This document shows, piece after piece, positions 46,336-58,373 of a stretch of 64,000 nt of DNA (positions are counted from its first letter, which is position 1; the number at the start of each line of letters is the position of its first letter). Origin of the DNA: Diploscapter coronatus. Taxonomy: Eukaryota; Nematoda; Chromadorea; Rhabditida; Rhabditidae. The stretch covers positions 59,783,249-59,847,248 of the forward strand of contig OZ038423.1 of NCBI GenBank assembly GCA_964036155.1, given 5' to 3'. The position numbers and the translations under genes are program-made. The notes beneath the pieces are model-generated. The model saw nothing but the letters and a program-made list of their open reading frames with translations, was not told the DNA's origin and searched no databases.

Positions 46336-48207
46336 TTAGATCCTCTTCGGAGCGCAGCAGACGCATTGGCGGGATCGCTCTCTCTCGTGGTGATGCTGCA
46401 ATTTGAAATTAAAAGAAAATTTCAAGAATACCCCCCAATTTCCTCAGAAAATTTCATTTTTCAGATGCCCCTAAAAATTTTCCAACCCACCTCTTCTGAC
46501 GACTTGTGGTCGTGGTGTTTGTGGTCGTGGTGCTTGTGGCCATGGTGTTTGTGACCATGGTGGTACTCGTCAAAGAAGAAGATCGCACCGGTGACGGCCG
46601 TCTGAAATTCAGAATCCTAACGTCAAAGTTCAGGCGACGTCATACTACCGCATCCCCATTGATTCGGGAAGCGGTTTGGCAGCAGTTCTGGCAATCCTCC
46701 TGGCTGGTGATGGCCGTGTTGCGGCATCCGATGCGGTCGAAGCGACGCAGGTAGGTGGCGCTAAAATTTTTCGATTACTCCAATTTGACGTCATTTGAAT
46801 TTAGATGATTGCGGTATGATGACGTCATCTAATTCCTAAGGCTACTGTAGTTTCCTTTTTACTTTTAAGAAACTCCTATCTTCAAAGAAATCTCTATGTT
46901 TTCCCTCGCTCAATCTCAAAATGTTTTGTCCTTCGAAAAACAACTTCATGGCAAATCACGTGGAATTCTCTCAAGATCAAAGTACCCTTTCATCACGATA
47001 GATCGTTGTAATTGGTCATCTCCAAAACTCAAAGTACACTTTGATCTTGACGGGCTACTGTAAGTGATGATCTACTTACTATGCCTGGTTGCTGTATTGT
47101 GGCTGAGCGGCGTAGGAGGGTCTACCCGAGTACTCATGGTTGTATCCAGTCATCCTCTTCACACGGTAATGGCCCGATCCACCGTACGAGTTATGGCCGT
47201 AACTCGGGTAGGGGTGGACTGAAAGTGTTTCAATAAAAGAACTTCTAGAGGGGTCATTCGTTTTTGTAAAAGTTTCAAGATTCTTTCCTAAAGCAATCAT
47301 TAAAACTACCGTATTTCGTTCGGTGGGCCAGAGGATATGACGCGTGCACCGAGCAATAGGAGACTGAAAAGTTTGGATTTTTAAAAATTGCAAAAAGAAA
47401 ATGCAACTTACCATCCTGAAGAGGAGGTTCGTAGGCGGGTTGCTGGTAGGAGCCGTACGAATTGTAGGATGGTCTGGAATTTTTCAAAGTTCGAAATTTT
47501 TGAGCATTCTAAAAAATTCAAATTTGTCATTCCTGTCCCATAAAATTTGTAAAGTTCGAGTTTCCGACCATGCTTACCCTTGGTTGTAGCCCGAGTGTCC
47601 GTAGTTGTTCTGGGCGGGCGCGTAGCCTCCCGAATTATAGCCGTACCCGTACGCATTGTATCCGCCGTAGTCGTGCTCATCGGACCTGAAAAGTCTAGGT
47701 AAGTTGGGAAAAAGAAAACATTTACAAAAAAAAAACCTTAAAACATCTTTAGAACATTTTAAGGAATTCTAAAAAAATGTTTAAATTTATCATAAAATCC
47801 AAATTTTTGAAGATTCACCCCCAGCCTCCAACTTACCGATCATAGTAATCGCGGCTATGCTTGCTGTGGTACTTGTGTTTGCTTCCGTGATTCTTGCCGG
47901 CCGCAGCCTCGTCTTTCTCGATCTTCTCTTGTTTCTAAAAAAATTTGAAAAATTAGATAAGTCGGGAAAAGTTCAGGAGAATTTTTGAACAAACGTATAT
48001 TCTCTCAAGAATAGGTAAGTCGATATTAGAAAACTAGAATTTTTCGCAAAACTCTACTCATTTTCAACTAAAATAGGCAAACTGAGCAAAATGTTTAAGT
48101 TAGGTAAGTTGGATCGAAAAATGTTCCAAACTCACCTCCTCATCGACTCCGGTGACTGCATAGAATATGCAGAAGAAGCAGATGATTGTGAGAGTGAGGT
48201 GACGCAT
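46336..48207 (-). CDS. Secreted Gly/Tyr- and His-rich protein with CC and CVCCAPKR motifs
   Basis: Unrecognised secreted protein, about 270 residues. The ATG at 48207 is two bases after TTTCAG and gives a signal peptide (MRHLTLTIICFFCIFYAVTG). Then a Lys/His stretch (GSKHKYHSKHSRDYYDR), a Gly/Tyr/Asn-rich region like cuticle or silk-type proteins (YGGYNAYGYGYNSGGY, RPSYNSYGSYQQPAY, HPYPSYGHNSYGGSGHYRV), a basic cleavage-like VKRM, a Cys unit (RIGCRNT, then EDCQNCCQTASR), a His cluster (YHHGHKHHGHKHHDHKHHDH) and the end HHERERSRQCVCCAPKRI. The Cys unit, charged cluster and CVCCAPKR recur in the gene at 50303, so the two are paralogs transcribed head to head. The His clusters could bind Zn or Cu. 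A cuticle or matrix role is inference. Confidence 0.78.
46971..47050. repeat. Small foldback in intron of His-rich gene
   Basis: TCAAGATCAAAGT (46971-46983) and its exact reverse complement at 47038-47050 enclose 54 bases within an intron. Confidence 0.5.
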
Positions 48208-50302
48208 CCTGAAATTTGTACAAAAATTTCAAAATTAGAATAGGTTTTAAGAACTACAAAAAGACGTTCAGAAAATTCAAAGTCCTTGGAATTGGGAGAA
48301 TTTTAAAGATTTGGAAAATTTTGGACTTTGAATTCTCAAGACTGATAGAAGATTTTTGAAACCAGCCTGGCCGGATATGAAAATGATCTGACCAAGAGAT
48401 AAAGGAGATTAGGCAGAAAGAGAGAGGAAAAGAATTAGAGAAAAGACAAAATGGCGAAAAAACCAAGAGAGACGAAAAAGATGAAAAATCGGCGTAAATC
48501 TGTAGAAAAATTCGATTTTTTTTTCTAAATTCAATATTCTAATTTCCCCATTTTCTTTTAGTCTTCGTAGATCTTGAAACTTCCGCCATTTTGAGCTTTG
48601 CTCTCTGTGTCCTTTTCTCCCAAATATAACTTTTGTATTCGCAAAATTGTACCCTTTTCCAATTGTTCTAATTTCCTTCATCATTTTCATTACATTTCTC
48701 ACTCAGAAAATTGCCGTATTACCATAATTTTCAACTTTGGAATTTCCGGGTCTAAGCAGGACTTAAACCAAATGTTTCGAAACGAAAAGTTGTTGTAGAC
48801 CCCCTATGTATTACTTTTCTATGGATAAATTTTATCATTCGTAGCTCCTGCCCAACATTTTTTATTCTGGCTAAAAATTTGAGTTTTTTTTCGGATTTTT
48901 CCTTGAATTCTTTTGAATTTCCTACGAAAATGTCCCGTGCATTTTCTATTTTCACTTTACGGTTTTTCGAGATCAGAACTTATGATAAAACAATGCACCA
49001 TTAAAATGGCACGACTATTTTCCGGGGGCGAGCTTACTCACCGTCTTTCTCCAACTCCATTGCCTTCCTCTCTATTTCTCCCTATCTCTCTATCTTTCTT
49101 CTCCCCTCTTGCCCCGTGCTGTTTCTCGATTACAAAAATCGTTCTCTCTTTTCGTCTCCACTTTTACCCTATCTTCTCCATGGACTGCATTTACATGATT
49201 GAGCTTCCCATAACATCTCTGGGTTACTCAGCGGTTTGTGTTTCTTATCCACTCTCCAAAAATCCCCACCATTTCCATCGGTGCTTTCTATCCCTTCTTA
49301 TCCAAATTTTGCATACTATTTCTTCGATTTTCTTTTTCGTTCTTAAGAATCAGCAATATTTCTCCAAAAATGTTTTCGGTACGTTTTAGTTTATCTCGGG
49401 TTTTGATCGGACTTTTCTGTGCAAGAGGCTTTTAGTCTAAACATTGCACATTTTTGCATGCGGGGGATGAAAGGGGAAATCGGCGACAACCCAAAACCAA
49501 ACCAAAACAAAGACAATGAAAAATTTCGAAAATCGGTGAGGTCAAAGCCTCGAAAAAAAAGAATTCTAAAATTCGAGACAAAGATAGTTTAAATTTGTTG
49601 GAGTCTAACCTAACAAAGACTTCAAAACCAATAGAAACGTTCAAAATGAAAGCCAGAATTTGAAAGACAATACCGTCTTCTCAATCTCCTATTCGACAAA
49701 TTATCTAGAAAAGCTGATCTTCGTCGAAGAACGATGCACCCTATTCAAAACCGATATTTCAAACCAATATGAAAGCTGATCTTCATTTGTTAATCAAAAG
49801 TCCAATGAATTATCTTATAACGATCTCAAGACTTTCTCTCTAAAACCTACAGCAATCTCCTTAACATAGAAGTTTCCTAATGACTCTGGTGGTCATCTTT
49901 TCATACTTCAGAAAAGTTAGAAATTTTGATCCCTGATTTTGTGCAGAATTTCGAAATATTCCCTATTTTTCGATTTTTTCTCTCCATTTTCCAACTCACT
50001 CTATCAGCTTTTGCTCCTGTGACTCTTTGATCAAAAGGGGGCGTGGCTAGAGTGTCTGCTTCTTTTCCTCTTCCCTCCCTCCCTTACAGTCTCCCCTAAC
50101 TGAACATCATACCTCATTTCCTGCCTCCCTCGAAATTTTTCCACTTTCTCTCGAAAGTCACTAACTTCTTAAAAATTGTTCAAGTCTTACCAAAAGTCGA
50201 CTTTTCTTCGAAAATTTCCCAAGTCCTTTAAAAATCAGCTTTCCTCTTAGAAATTTTAAAAACCCTTACCAAAAACGAATTTTCAGGCAACCTATAATTT
50301 GA
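48208..50302. other. Shared promoter region of the divergent paralogs
   Basis: About 2.1 kb between the head-to-head genes. Strong C/T-rich block at about 49060-49170 and another near 50040-50160; purine-rich patches near 48410-48490. Long frames here (for example 48913-49389) are pyrimidine-tract artefacts. No gene supported. Confidence 0.5.
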
Positions 50303-52547
50303 ATGTTGGTTCGTCTGGTCGGCTGGTTCTGGTTGCTCGGCGTCGTGGTCGCCGCTTCGACAGACGCAAACTACACCGAGGTCGGAATTTAATCAAATTT
50401 TGAAAAATCGCCCCTTGCATTTTTGAGTTACCTCAAAAATTTTCCATTTTTCCTAACTCACCTCAAAATTTCAGACTTCAGTCGAAGGTAATGGTGAGGT
50501 GAAGCCCGAAGACGCAGCAGGCAAATACCACAAGCATCATCATCATAGTAGAGGGAAACACCATTCCAGGTAAAAATTCACTATGAATGAAGTCTCGTAC
50601 CAAAATTGAAAAATTCAGAAGTTACGACGACCACGACGATCACTATGACTCGTATGGCTACGGAAACAGCTACTACCCGCAACAGCCCTACTACCTGCCT
50701 CCTCCCCTTCGTGATCGTAAGCCCTTCTGAGTCCGGCTATCGCAATCCCAACAAAATCGTCAATATTCAGAATACGTCTGCGACCTGGACGCCTCCGTGC
50801 TCCTTGCGGTGGACGGTCATTCCTACGGCTACAATAAGGCGATCCGAGTACGGTAAGATGGCGTCACTTGGATTCTGCAGCTTGACGCTCGAATTCAGAT
50901 GTGCTGACGTCACCAACGACGCCGATTCCTGCAACGTCTGCTGCCTGAACTCCGCCAGGAAGGACACCTCGATCACCAACGTTTGTCAACCGTCCTAACT
51001 ACCTGATTTAATTACCCTAATTAGCCACTTAGTTGCCCACTAATTAGTCCGATTAGGCTAGGGATTTTTGTCGTAATGTAGCCCATCATTGAAACAGCTG
51101 GTCCATTCGACATAAAATCTCAAGTCTCGTCGAGACGCAGTCCCAAAAATGGTACCTCTGCCCCAACTTTTTGAGCCATCGCGTCTAGGGTACTGAATTC
51201 TGATGTCTGGAACCATGCCGGAAACTTCCAAACCCGGAAGACATCTGATTTGGTAACCTGGACGTTGTGAGCTCGCAACGTCCTAAAAATGGCATCAAAA
51301 GTCTGAAAAAATTTGCCAAGTTACCAAACATGATGCCGTTTAGGACCAAATCAAGAGCTTCCTGGTGCTGGTCGACAACCACAAGAAACATCACAAGAAG
51401 GACAAGGACGACAAGTCGAAGGAAGAGGACAAAGACAAGAGCGAGGAAACGGTACGAAAAATGGGATCAGTCCCAAAATGACACCCCTCACCAATTTTTT
51501 CCAATTCAGAAGCGTCGCAAACGCTCTGCCGATTATGGATATGGCAGCGGCTATTACTCACGTGATCGCCACCGCCCGCTCAAGGTCAAGTCGGTAAGTC
51601 CCAAAAATGGGTCCCAAGTCCCAGTTTGGTGCCAAAATGTGTCTTTCCAGGTTCCATGGAAGGCCGATGACTACTACAACAACGTGAAATGCGTGTGCTG
51701 CGCGCCGAAGAGGGACGTCGTCGTGCCCATCGTGGGTCAGGTGGGTTTTAGGAACTTTTCTTGGGAAGTTTTCCGATTTTGGGAACTTCCGGAAATGCCC
51801 CCAGAAAGTTTGGAAACTCTTAGAATTTTCAGTCTCCTCCTACCTCTCCCTATGCCCAGCCGGTTCCTCTCGTGCAAACCGTCCAGGCTCCCGCCTTCAA
51901 TACCCAACCTTCTTGGAGCTCTGTAAGTCCAAAAAATTCCCGATTTTTTAAAATTCGAATTTCAGCAGCCCCAGCAAGCGACTGGATCAGCGTGGCCTCA
52001 GCCGGCTTCGGTAAGTTTAAAAAATCCGAAGAAAATCAAATTTTCTGCTACTTCCCAAAACGGAAGAAAATTCTCAAAGTCCACTGACACAAATTTCGAC
52101 TGGGAACAAAATTCCAAATCTCTGGGGACATCTTTGGGACTAATCGATGAATTTCCAGACCGTCCAACAGAGGCAGGCTGCAGACGGCAGCTGGAATTCC
52201 GACATGCCTAAGCCGCCCGCACCTCCTGTCGCTCAGGTAACCACCATACCTGACGGGTTCGCGCAAACCTCCCTATCGTCGCCCAATGAGGGGGTACCGT
52301 AATCCAAAAAATTGCCAAAATTAAAAAATAATCACCTTTGGAGTTTTGAGCTCGTTTAAAAAATTACAAAAAAAAAACTAAGAAACCAGGGAATGCCCAA
52401 AAATTCAACAATTTTAGTCGCAAGTCACCTGGGACAAGACCGCTCCTCAGCAGCCAGCTGCTGCTGCTACCTCGAGTCAGGTAAAAATCGAGATTTCAGA
52501 AATTCCAGGATCTAAAAATTCAATTTTAGGCCACCTGGACCCACTAA
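50303..52547 (+). CDS. Secreted His/Lys-rich protein with CC and CVCCAPKR motifs (paralog of 46336-48207)
   Basis: Unrecognised secreted protein, about 330 residues. ATG at 50303 gives a signal peptide (MLVRLVGWFWLLGVVVAAS). Next a His run (KYHKHHHHSRGKHHSR), a Tyr-rich part (YDSYGYGNSYYPQQPYY), a Cys unit (YVCDLDASVLLAVDGHSYGYN, RCADVT, DSCNVCCLNSAR), a long Lys/Asp/His cluster (HKKHHKKDKDDKSKEEDK), a furin-type KRRKRS site, YGYGSGYYSRDRHR, then NNVKCVCCAPKRDVVV. The C-terminal third is Pro/Gln/Ala-rich (PPAPPVAQ) with repeated SWSS/SAWP/TW patches and ends TSSQATWTH. AATAAA at 52664. The order leader, basic His stretch, CxxCC unit, charged cluster, CVCCAPKR is shared with the divergent neighbour; this copy has an added C-terminal tail. 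Extracellular matrix or metal-binding role is inferred only. Confidence 0.8.
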
Positions 52548-53394
52548 GTTCCCGGCCTTCCCAGATCCAATCTTTCTTCAAGTCTCCTCATAGAAATCTC
52601 TAGTTTATAAGTTTGTGATTTTTAATGAATTTATCTACTTTTCTGTGATTTTATGGTGCCTAAAATAAAGTGATTTGAATTGTTTTTTGCTAGTTTTTCA
52701 TATTTATTCGAGTTGGTTCAATTTTAATGAGACTACTTTTAGTTGAAAATAGCTAGAACAAGCAAATCAAGTCAATCAAAAGATAAAACGGGGTGGTTTC
52801 ACAAAATAAATTTATGAAAAGGGTTTTTTTAGAAAAAAAACTACCATAGAAAAATGAAATACCCATGACGATCGTTTTATCGATCGAGAATAAAAATCAG
52901 TTTAAACTTTCGGAGGTGATTTTTCAATCAAGATAATTCAAGTAGTGATGGTCAAAAGTTGACTCATAGTAACTAGGGGCGAAATTTAGATCATAACTAA
53001 TAAATATAGGAATAAACGAAGGAATACATGGAATTTTAAGACTCCAAAAATTGGGACGAAATTGTCGAGTTTGACCCCAAACACTTTGGGTTAAGCCGAA
53101 AATAGTCAATATTACCCCAGTTCATAAGCATTTTTCATTGGAAAAACTCCCAAGTTTACCTGAAAGAGAGTAGAAAACAGTCGAGTAAAATTTAAATAAG
53201 AAACAGCACAAATTGGGGAAAGAGAAAGGAGCCAAAAATCTTAAGAAAAAAGGGTAGGGGGGATATAATACTCGAGGCCAATTTTTGGAAAAAAAAGTTG
53301 GAAAAGAGAGGTCAATATAACTTTAGGCAGGAAAAATGTTTAGGGACCAAAAATTCAATTTTTCTCGTCAACCTTCCTTCCTTCCTCTCGTTCT
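52548..53394. other. Convergent intergenic region
   Basis: 3' ends of the secreted-protein gene (+) and rbm-39 (-) face each other. AATAAA (+) at 52664-52669. AT-rich, no gene or structured element seen. Confidence 0.55.
52664..52669 (+). terminator. Poly(A) signal of the secreted paralog gene
   Basis: AATAAA 117 bases after the stop, in an AT-rich 3' UTR. Confidence 0.55.
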
Positions 53395-56300
53395 TCAGTA
53401 CCCATATCCATGATAGGGCGGCATCCCAGGCGGCATTCCAGGTGGGATCTGAGGGGGCATCATCGGCACCTGCATCGCGCCGTACGGATTTGGGAAGCCC
53501 TGAATTGTGTTTCCTTGCAAAATTCTCAACTATTTTCTTCATTTTAAAATTCCATTCTCTGCAAATTTTATACCTTTTCCATTCTTTGATTCTATCAATT
53601 CTCACTATATCATCTTCTATAAAATTCAAACCTTCTTTTCAATCTTCGCGAAACCTATCATATTTTCAAGAGAAATGTTATCTTTAAACCCCGAAATTCT
53701 TTCTCAAATTTCCTAAAAATCACATTTCAGTTTCAAAAATTAAAAAAAAAAAAATCTAAAAATTTACCGGCATCTGAGGCATGCCGGGGATGTGTGCAGC
53801 CATGGGTGCGCCCGCAGTCCGCGAGACGAGTGAAATGCGGCACGTCGCAGCGTCGGGAAACAGCTCGTGGTACGAGTTTACTGGCACGTAGTTCGCCGTG
53901 ATCACCTTAATTTTTATTTTTTAGTTTGTTTCTTTTTCCAATTTGATTTATTTTTTAAGTTAATGTAGTTTTCCGAAAGCTATACAAAGCTGTGTTGACA
54001 GACGAGTTATTTTTGAATGAATAAAGGCAGGTTTTTGCATGCAATTGGATTTTTTTGCAAAAAAAAGGAAAAATTCACAAACCTTGCCACTGAACCATCT
54101 GCCGTGGAGCGCAGTCACGGATTTATGAGCGGACATAACCGAGGGGCACTTCACATAGACGTTGCCCTGAAAAAGTTTCATCTTCATTTTAAATTCAGAA
54201 AATTTAATCCAAATTTCAAGTTTTTCGATTCTCAATGTTTAGCCCAAATTTAAATATGGCGGAGAATTTCGCCGATGTTATGAACACTCGTCATCTTAGC
54301 TTGCGGATATCTTTAGACCGAGTTTAAAATTAGCATAAATTCAATACCTGAGGACTAGCTTTGTCGACGTAGACATGGACGGCCCCTCCATTCTTGGCGC
54401 ACTCTTCGATGACGTCCTGAAAAAAGTCGATAATTTGAAAATAGTGGGCGGGGCTAACATTTTCTAAATTCTGTTCAATTTTCTATAGAAAACTTGACAT
54501 TTTACTTACGACATTAAGAAATCTTTTTCTAGTGTAAATTTCAACTATTCTGAACAGAAATTTGATGCATAGAAAAGCGGGGCGTGGTCAACTTCGATTT
54601 GTTGCTGCAATCTCGACTCACATCTCTGACATCCAAATCCCATCCGGACTCGTTCTCCTGGGTGGGGTCGAACATGTTCGAGAGCATGAAGCACTGCGTC
54701 GCGATTGCCGGGATGTTCGACTCGGGAACAGACGGTTGCTGCACCTCCTCCATTTCCATTGAGCCTTGTCCTGAAACTGTAAGAGCGTAATTTTTGTAGA
54801 TCGCGTTGCTTTTTTTATTCCAACTTTCCTACAGTAATCACTACTTTTGTTCCGAATTTACAACCGTTCCTCGAGTAAATGATGTTCTTTGAATTTTTTA
54901 CTCAAGCCTTTAGAATTTGCAACAATAATCTACTTTCAAATTTGCGTTCTACTTTTACAAAACCGTAAATTTCGTTGTCGAAAAATACCAACTGACCGAC
55001 TCCCTGAGCCAATTTGGCCATGAGTTGCTGCCTGCCGGACTGACCCATTGTGACGCCCTGCCTTTCGTCGATCGGCTCTTCCTTCAGTTTGGATTCCTGA
55101 AAATTGTGCGATCAATTTGCAAAAGGGGCGGGGCTTATTTAGACAAAATTCAGACTTTTTTGTAATTTCTAAATAAGACATTGAAAAACTTGAGATTTTT
55201 CAAATCGCAAATAAATGCTGTCATTTTTGCTGAAATTTTTAAAGCATACCCTTTCGTCATCCACGATCTGCAGTTTGATATTCTTTCCCGCAAGATCGAA
55301 GCCATTCAGTTGCTCCACGGCTTTAGTTGCATCTTCAGCGGAACGGAACTGAAAATAGTTCCCCTTATCTTTTGCTTTATTAAAAATATAAGAACTAAAG
55401 AAATTCTCACCACCACCAGAGCGGTTCCCTTTCCGTCCCCGTTCCTATCAGTATCAACCTCGCACTTTTCCAGCCTTCCAAACGGATTGAAAACCTCAGA
55501 GAGCATTTTGTCCGTGATTTTCGGGTGCAGATTTTCGACCTTCACTTTGCAGGGACCCTAAAATGTTGTATTTTCCGGCATAAAAATTGCATTTTTGAAT
55601 CTTCTTTTTAAGAAAGAAAAGTTTCCGAAGAATTCGATGTTCTTATTTTGAATTACTTTGGACGGTGCCGGTCCGAAGCCCAAATTCATGCCCACAGTTG
55701 CAGCGGCGTTAGCAGCCCGATTTCTTTCAGCACACGTTCTCTGGATCACGAGGGGGGCTCCTGGAATAAATTTTTTTAAACATATGTTTAATTTATCTAT
55801 TTTCACGTGGAAAATCTTCACCGATTTCTTTCGTTTCATGCTTTTGTATAAGAATGAACAAGGATGGAGTAGTCTAAAAATCTGCATACCCAACAGCCTC
55901 TGCCCCTGAAGTGCGATTGCGAGATTGACACTATCTTCGTTCCAAAATTCTATGTAGGCGATTCCCTTTGACCTGAAATAAACGGGTGTTTCGTTCGGAC
56001 TCGAGAAAGTTAATTCTGGGGTAGTTTTAACAAAAACTTACCTCCCCGTTCTGGAGTCCGTGATGATTCGCACGTCTCGCACCGCTCCAACAGAAGAGAA
56101 GAAGTCTTCCAGATCGCGGGGTCTCGTGCTTCTAGCCATCTAGAAAAATCCCTTTAATTCATTGTTTCTTTTCAATCTTTCCCAACCTGCATAATGAAAA
56201 CGGTCCTCTGGTCTCTCTCTTCGGGGGTGAGTTCCATTTTCGCATTTTTGGGAGGTGACCTTTTCGCAGTGAAAGGCATCACATCTCTGCGCTCCGGGCC

Positions 56301-58373
56301 TGGAAGACGGCCTAAAATTAGACGCGTCGAAAGAGTTACAATTTTTCGAGTTTTTCCTTCAAGAATGACCATCTTTAAATTTCCTACAGAAAAGGCATTT
56401 TTCAAAATTTTCATCCTTCTTCTACAAAAGAACTAATTCGTTCTCCAAAAATATCCTAATTTTTCCATAGAAAATTTCATTATTTCAAAAAATTCAAATC
56501 TTTGAATTTTCAAAAATCGATGTTTTGATTTTCATCCGAACCTCCTCCCCTAATCGGAGACGGGCGTCTATCTCTGTGGTCGATGACCCGCGGTCTTTCT
56601 CTGGAACGCGAGCGACTGCGTCTGCGGCGGTCGCGTGAGCGAGAGCGGGATCTGGAAATTTGGGAATTACCATAAAAATTAGAACAAATAATAAGTGGAA
56701 TTATTGTAATTTTATTCTAACAAAAATTATATTAATTTTGATAAGTTGGGCATAGCAAAATTATCTTGCATTTCGAGATTCCCTAAAATTTACTGGCAAA
56801 GAACACAATAAGGAATTTTCTGATAGATCTTGAATTGAAAAATGTTCAAACCTGCGTCTTCTGTCCCTGCTCTTAGATCTGGACCTCCTTCTTCTCTCCC
56901 GCGATCTGGACTTCGAACGACGCCTTTTGTCTCTGAAAACATGTTTTCTTTTTTATTTAAAACAGCCAAAAAATTTTGGGCCTGGGCCGATTTGTAATAA
57001 AATGTAGAGGTGAATCCTCGAAAATTTGATCACAAATCGTTTTAAATCCGTTAAATTTAACCCTGAGTTAACGTGTTCGTAAATCTAGACATCCTAATTC
57101 TCAAAATGAAGTTCGACCCAGGGGCTAAAATTTTATCTCTTAAATCTCCTACCTGCTCGAAGAACGTTTCCTCTTCCTGTCCCTGGACCTAAAAATCAAA
57201 TCTTATTTTTTTTATTTTCAAATTTTACTTGTTAAAAGCTTCAACAGATATTTTTTCAATTAAAAAATTCGGAAATCTTGCCAATTTTCTAGTGACTGCT
57301 TCATAAAAATTTCATCAAATCAAGTCATATTCAATCAAAGCGCTTTGGACATTTGGAAATCTGAAATTCAGAAAAGGAAAAGGTGGTTTGAAGGTCGAAG
57401 CTGGAGTTTGACGTCACTCGATGTTCGTCTAGAAGTTCACTCAACTCGAGTCGGGAGGCCTAAACACCGGGCCGCTAGGCCGGTCGCTCTAACCTAATTT
57501 TCAAGTCCGAATTCAGCCTAAATGTCCTATTCTACTCCTAGACAGAGCTGCCCACAGATGTGAGGTTATTTTTAACTCGAAAAGGAAGAAGGCGCGAAAA
57601 TAGTTAATTTATTTCAGGTACGATTTTTCAATACCTGTAGGCATCCCTGTTCCTAAAAAAAATCTAGAAAATCCCGGGTAAAAGCAGCGTCGGAGGCCTG
57701 AAATAGTCGTCTAGTTTCAAGGTCAGAACTCTAAAACCTGCGCCTAATCCCGGCTAGCGGCCCAAATGCGCCCACTTGGCGCGGTCCGAGGCTGGGCCCT
57801 ATGTGAGTTCAACATTCGAACGGGAGCTTTTGAGGTCTCATATCTTTCACTACGGGCCGACCCCGTACCACGCCAGGCGTCGGAATCCCGCGTACCTAGG
57901 GTAGAGATCGCGAACTTTCGAATCGTTGTAGGGCCGTAGTCTCGCTTCCCAAAATCATACACACATTTTCTCGGTAGATCACTATATTAGACTGTTATTC
58001 AATTTTACTCGGTTCTTACGCCGTACTTTTAGCGAACCTCGTTGTGTAGACGTTCAGCTCTTGCTATGTACGGATGAGAGGAGGAACGTCTACAAGGACG
58101 CAAACAGTTAGGTTCGTTTTGGCGCGATTATTTCTTGGTAAAATAGCGCGGTGATAAGACTTGTGGATTTTAGTTTTGCAACAATTTTCGGACTTACTTA
58201 GAGCGGCTGCGGCCCTTGTTCTTGCCATTCTCCTTGGAGTCGGCATCGCCGTGCTGAAATAAGAAGCTATTTTAAATTCTGTTTTATTTTGCAATTTTCA
58301 CCTCCGGACTTTTATGATTCGGGTCGAGTGCGTTGTCGAGCATTTTTTCCACGTCCATCGAGTCGTCCGCCAT
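53395..58373 (-). CDS. rbm-39: Splicing factor RBM39 (CAPER-alpha)
   Basis: Nuclear SR-like RNA-binding protein that joins U2AF-type factors at 3' splice sites. ATG at 58373: MADDSMDVEKMLDNALDP. An RS domain follows (RSRSKNRDAYRSRDRKRKR, ERRRRSRSKSRDRRR), then RRM1 (TVFIMQMARSTRPRDLEDFF, RSKGIAYIEF), RRM2 (CKVKVENLHPKITDKML, GKGTALVVFRS), a linker (EEPIDERQGVTMGQSGRQQLM), and a U2AF-homology RRM3 (QCFMLSNMFDP, VHVYVDKASPQGNVYVKC, ALHGRWFSGKVI, YHELFPDA). The C-terminus is Pro/Met/Gly-rich and ends PPYHGYGY. Length about 560 residues, close to animal RBM39. It contains an 18-base micro-exon (57635-57652). The RS region is split over small exons. Divergent from fahd-1 with 677 bases between. 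Confidence 0.95.
57427..57490 (-). repeat. tRNA-like segment in rbm-39 intron, possible SINE head
   Basis: On the minus strand TTAGAGCGACC, a stem-loop with ACCGG and CCGGT arms, and CCCGACTCGAGTTG resemble D arm, anticodon arm and T arm of a tRNA. Box B is degenerate, so this would be a decayed tRNA-derived repeat, not a tRNA gene. Weak. Confidence 0.2.
57635..57652 (-). other. rbm-39: 18-base micro-exon of rbm-39
   Basis: Flanked by TTTTAG and GTATTG, it inserts NRDAYR-type residues in phase 2 between exons ending at 58197 and starting at about 57188, inside an intron region of about 1 kb. Its RS-like content fits the RS domain. Confidence 0.65.
57690..57960. repeat. GC-rich island of unknown type in rbm-39 intron
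   Basis: Base composition is clearly richer in G and C than the rest of the window (for example CTAGCGGCCC, GGCGCGGTCCGAGGC, CTACGGGCCGACCCCG). No coding, rRNA or tRNA identity recognised. May be an inserted repeat. Confidence 0.35.
58033..58116. repeat. Interrupted inverted repeat in rbm-39 intron
   Basis: Outer arms CGAACCT (58033-58039) and AGGTTCG (58110-58116); inner arms TGTAGACGTTC (58045-58055) and GAACGTCTACA (58084-58094). Foldback of 84 bases. Confidence 0.6.

Noticed and set aside
48913..49389. 158-codon open frame between the divergent paralogs
   Set aside because: Lies in a pyrimidine-rich tract, Ser/Phe/Pro-rich with no family likeness, no acceptor before its ATG.
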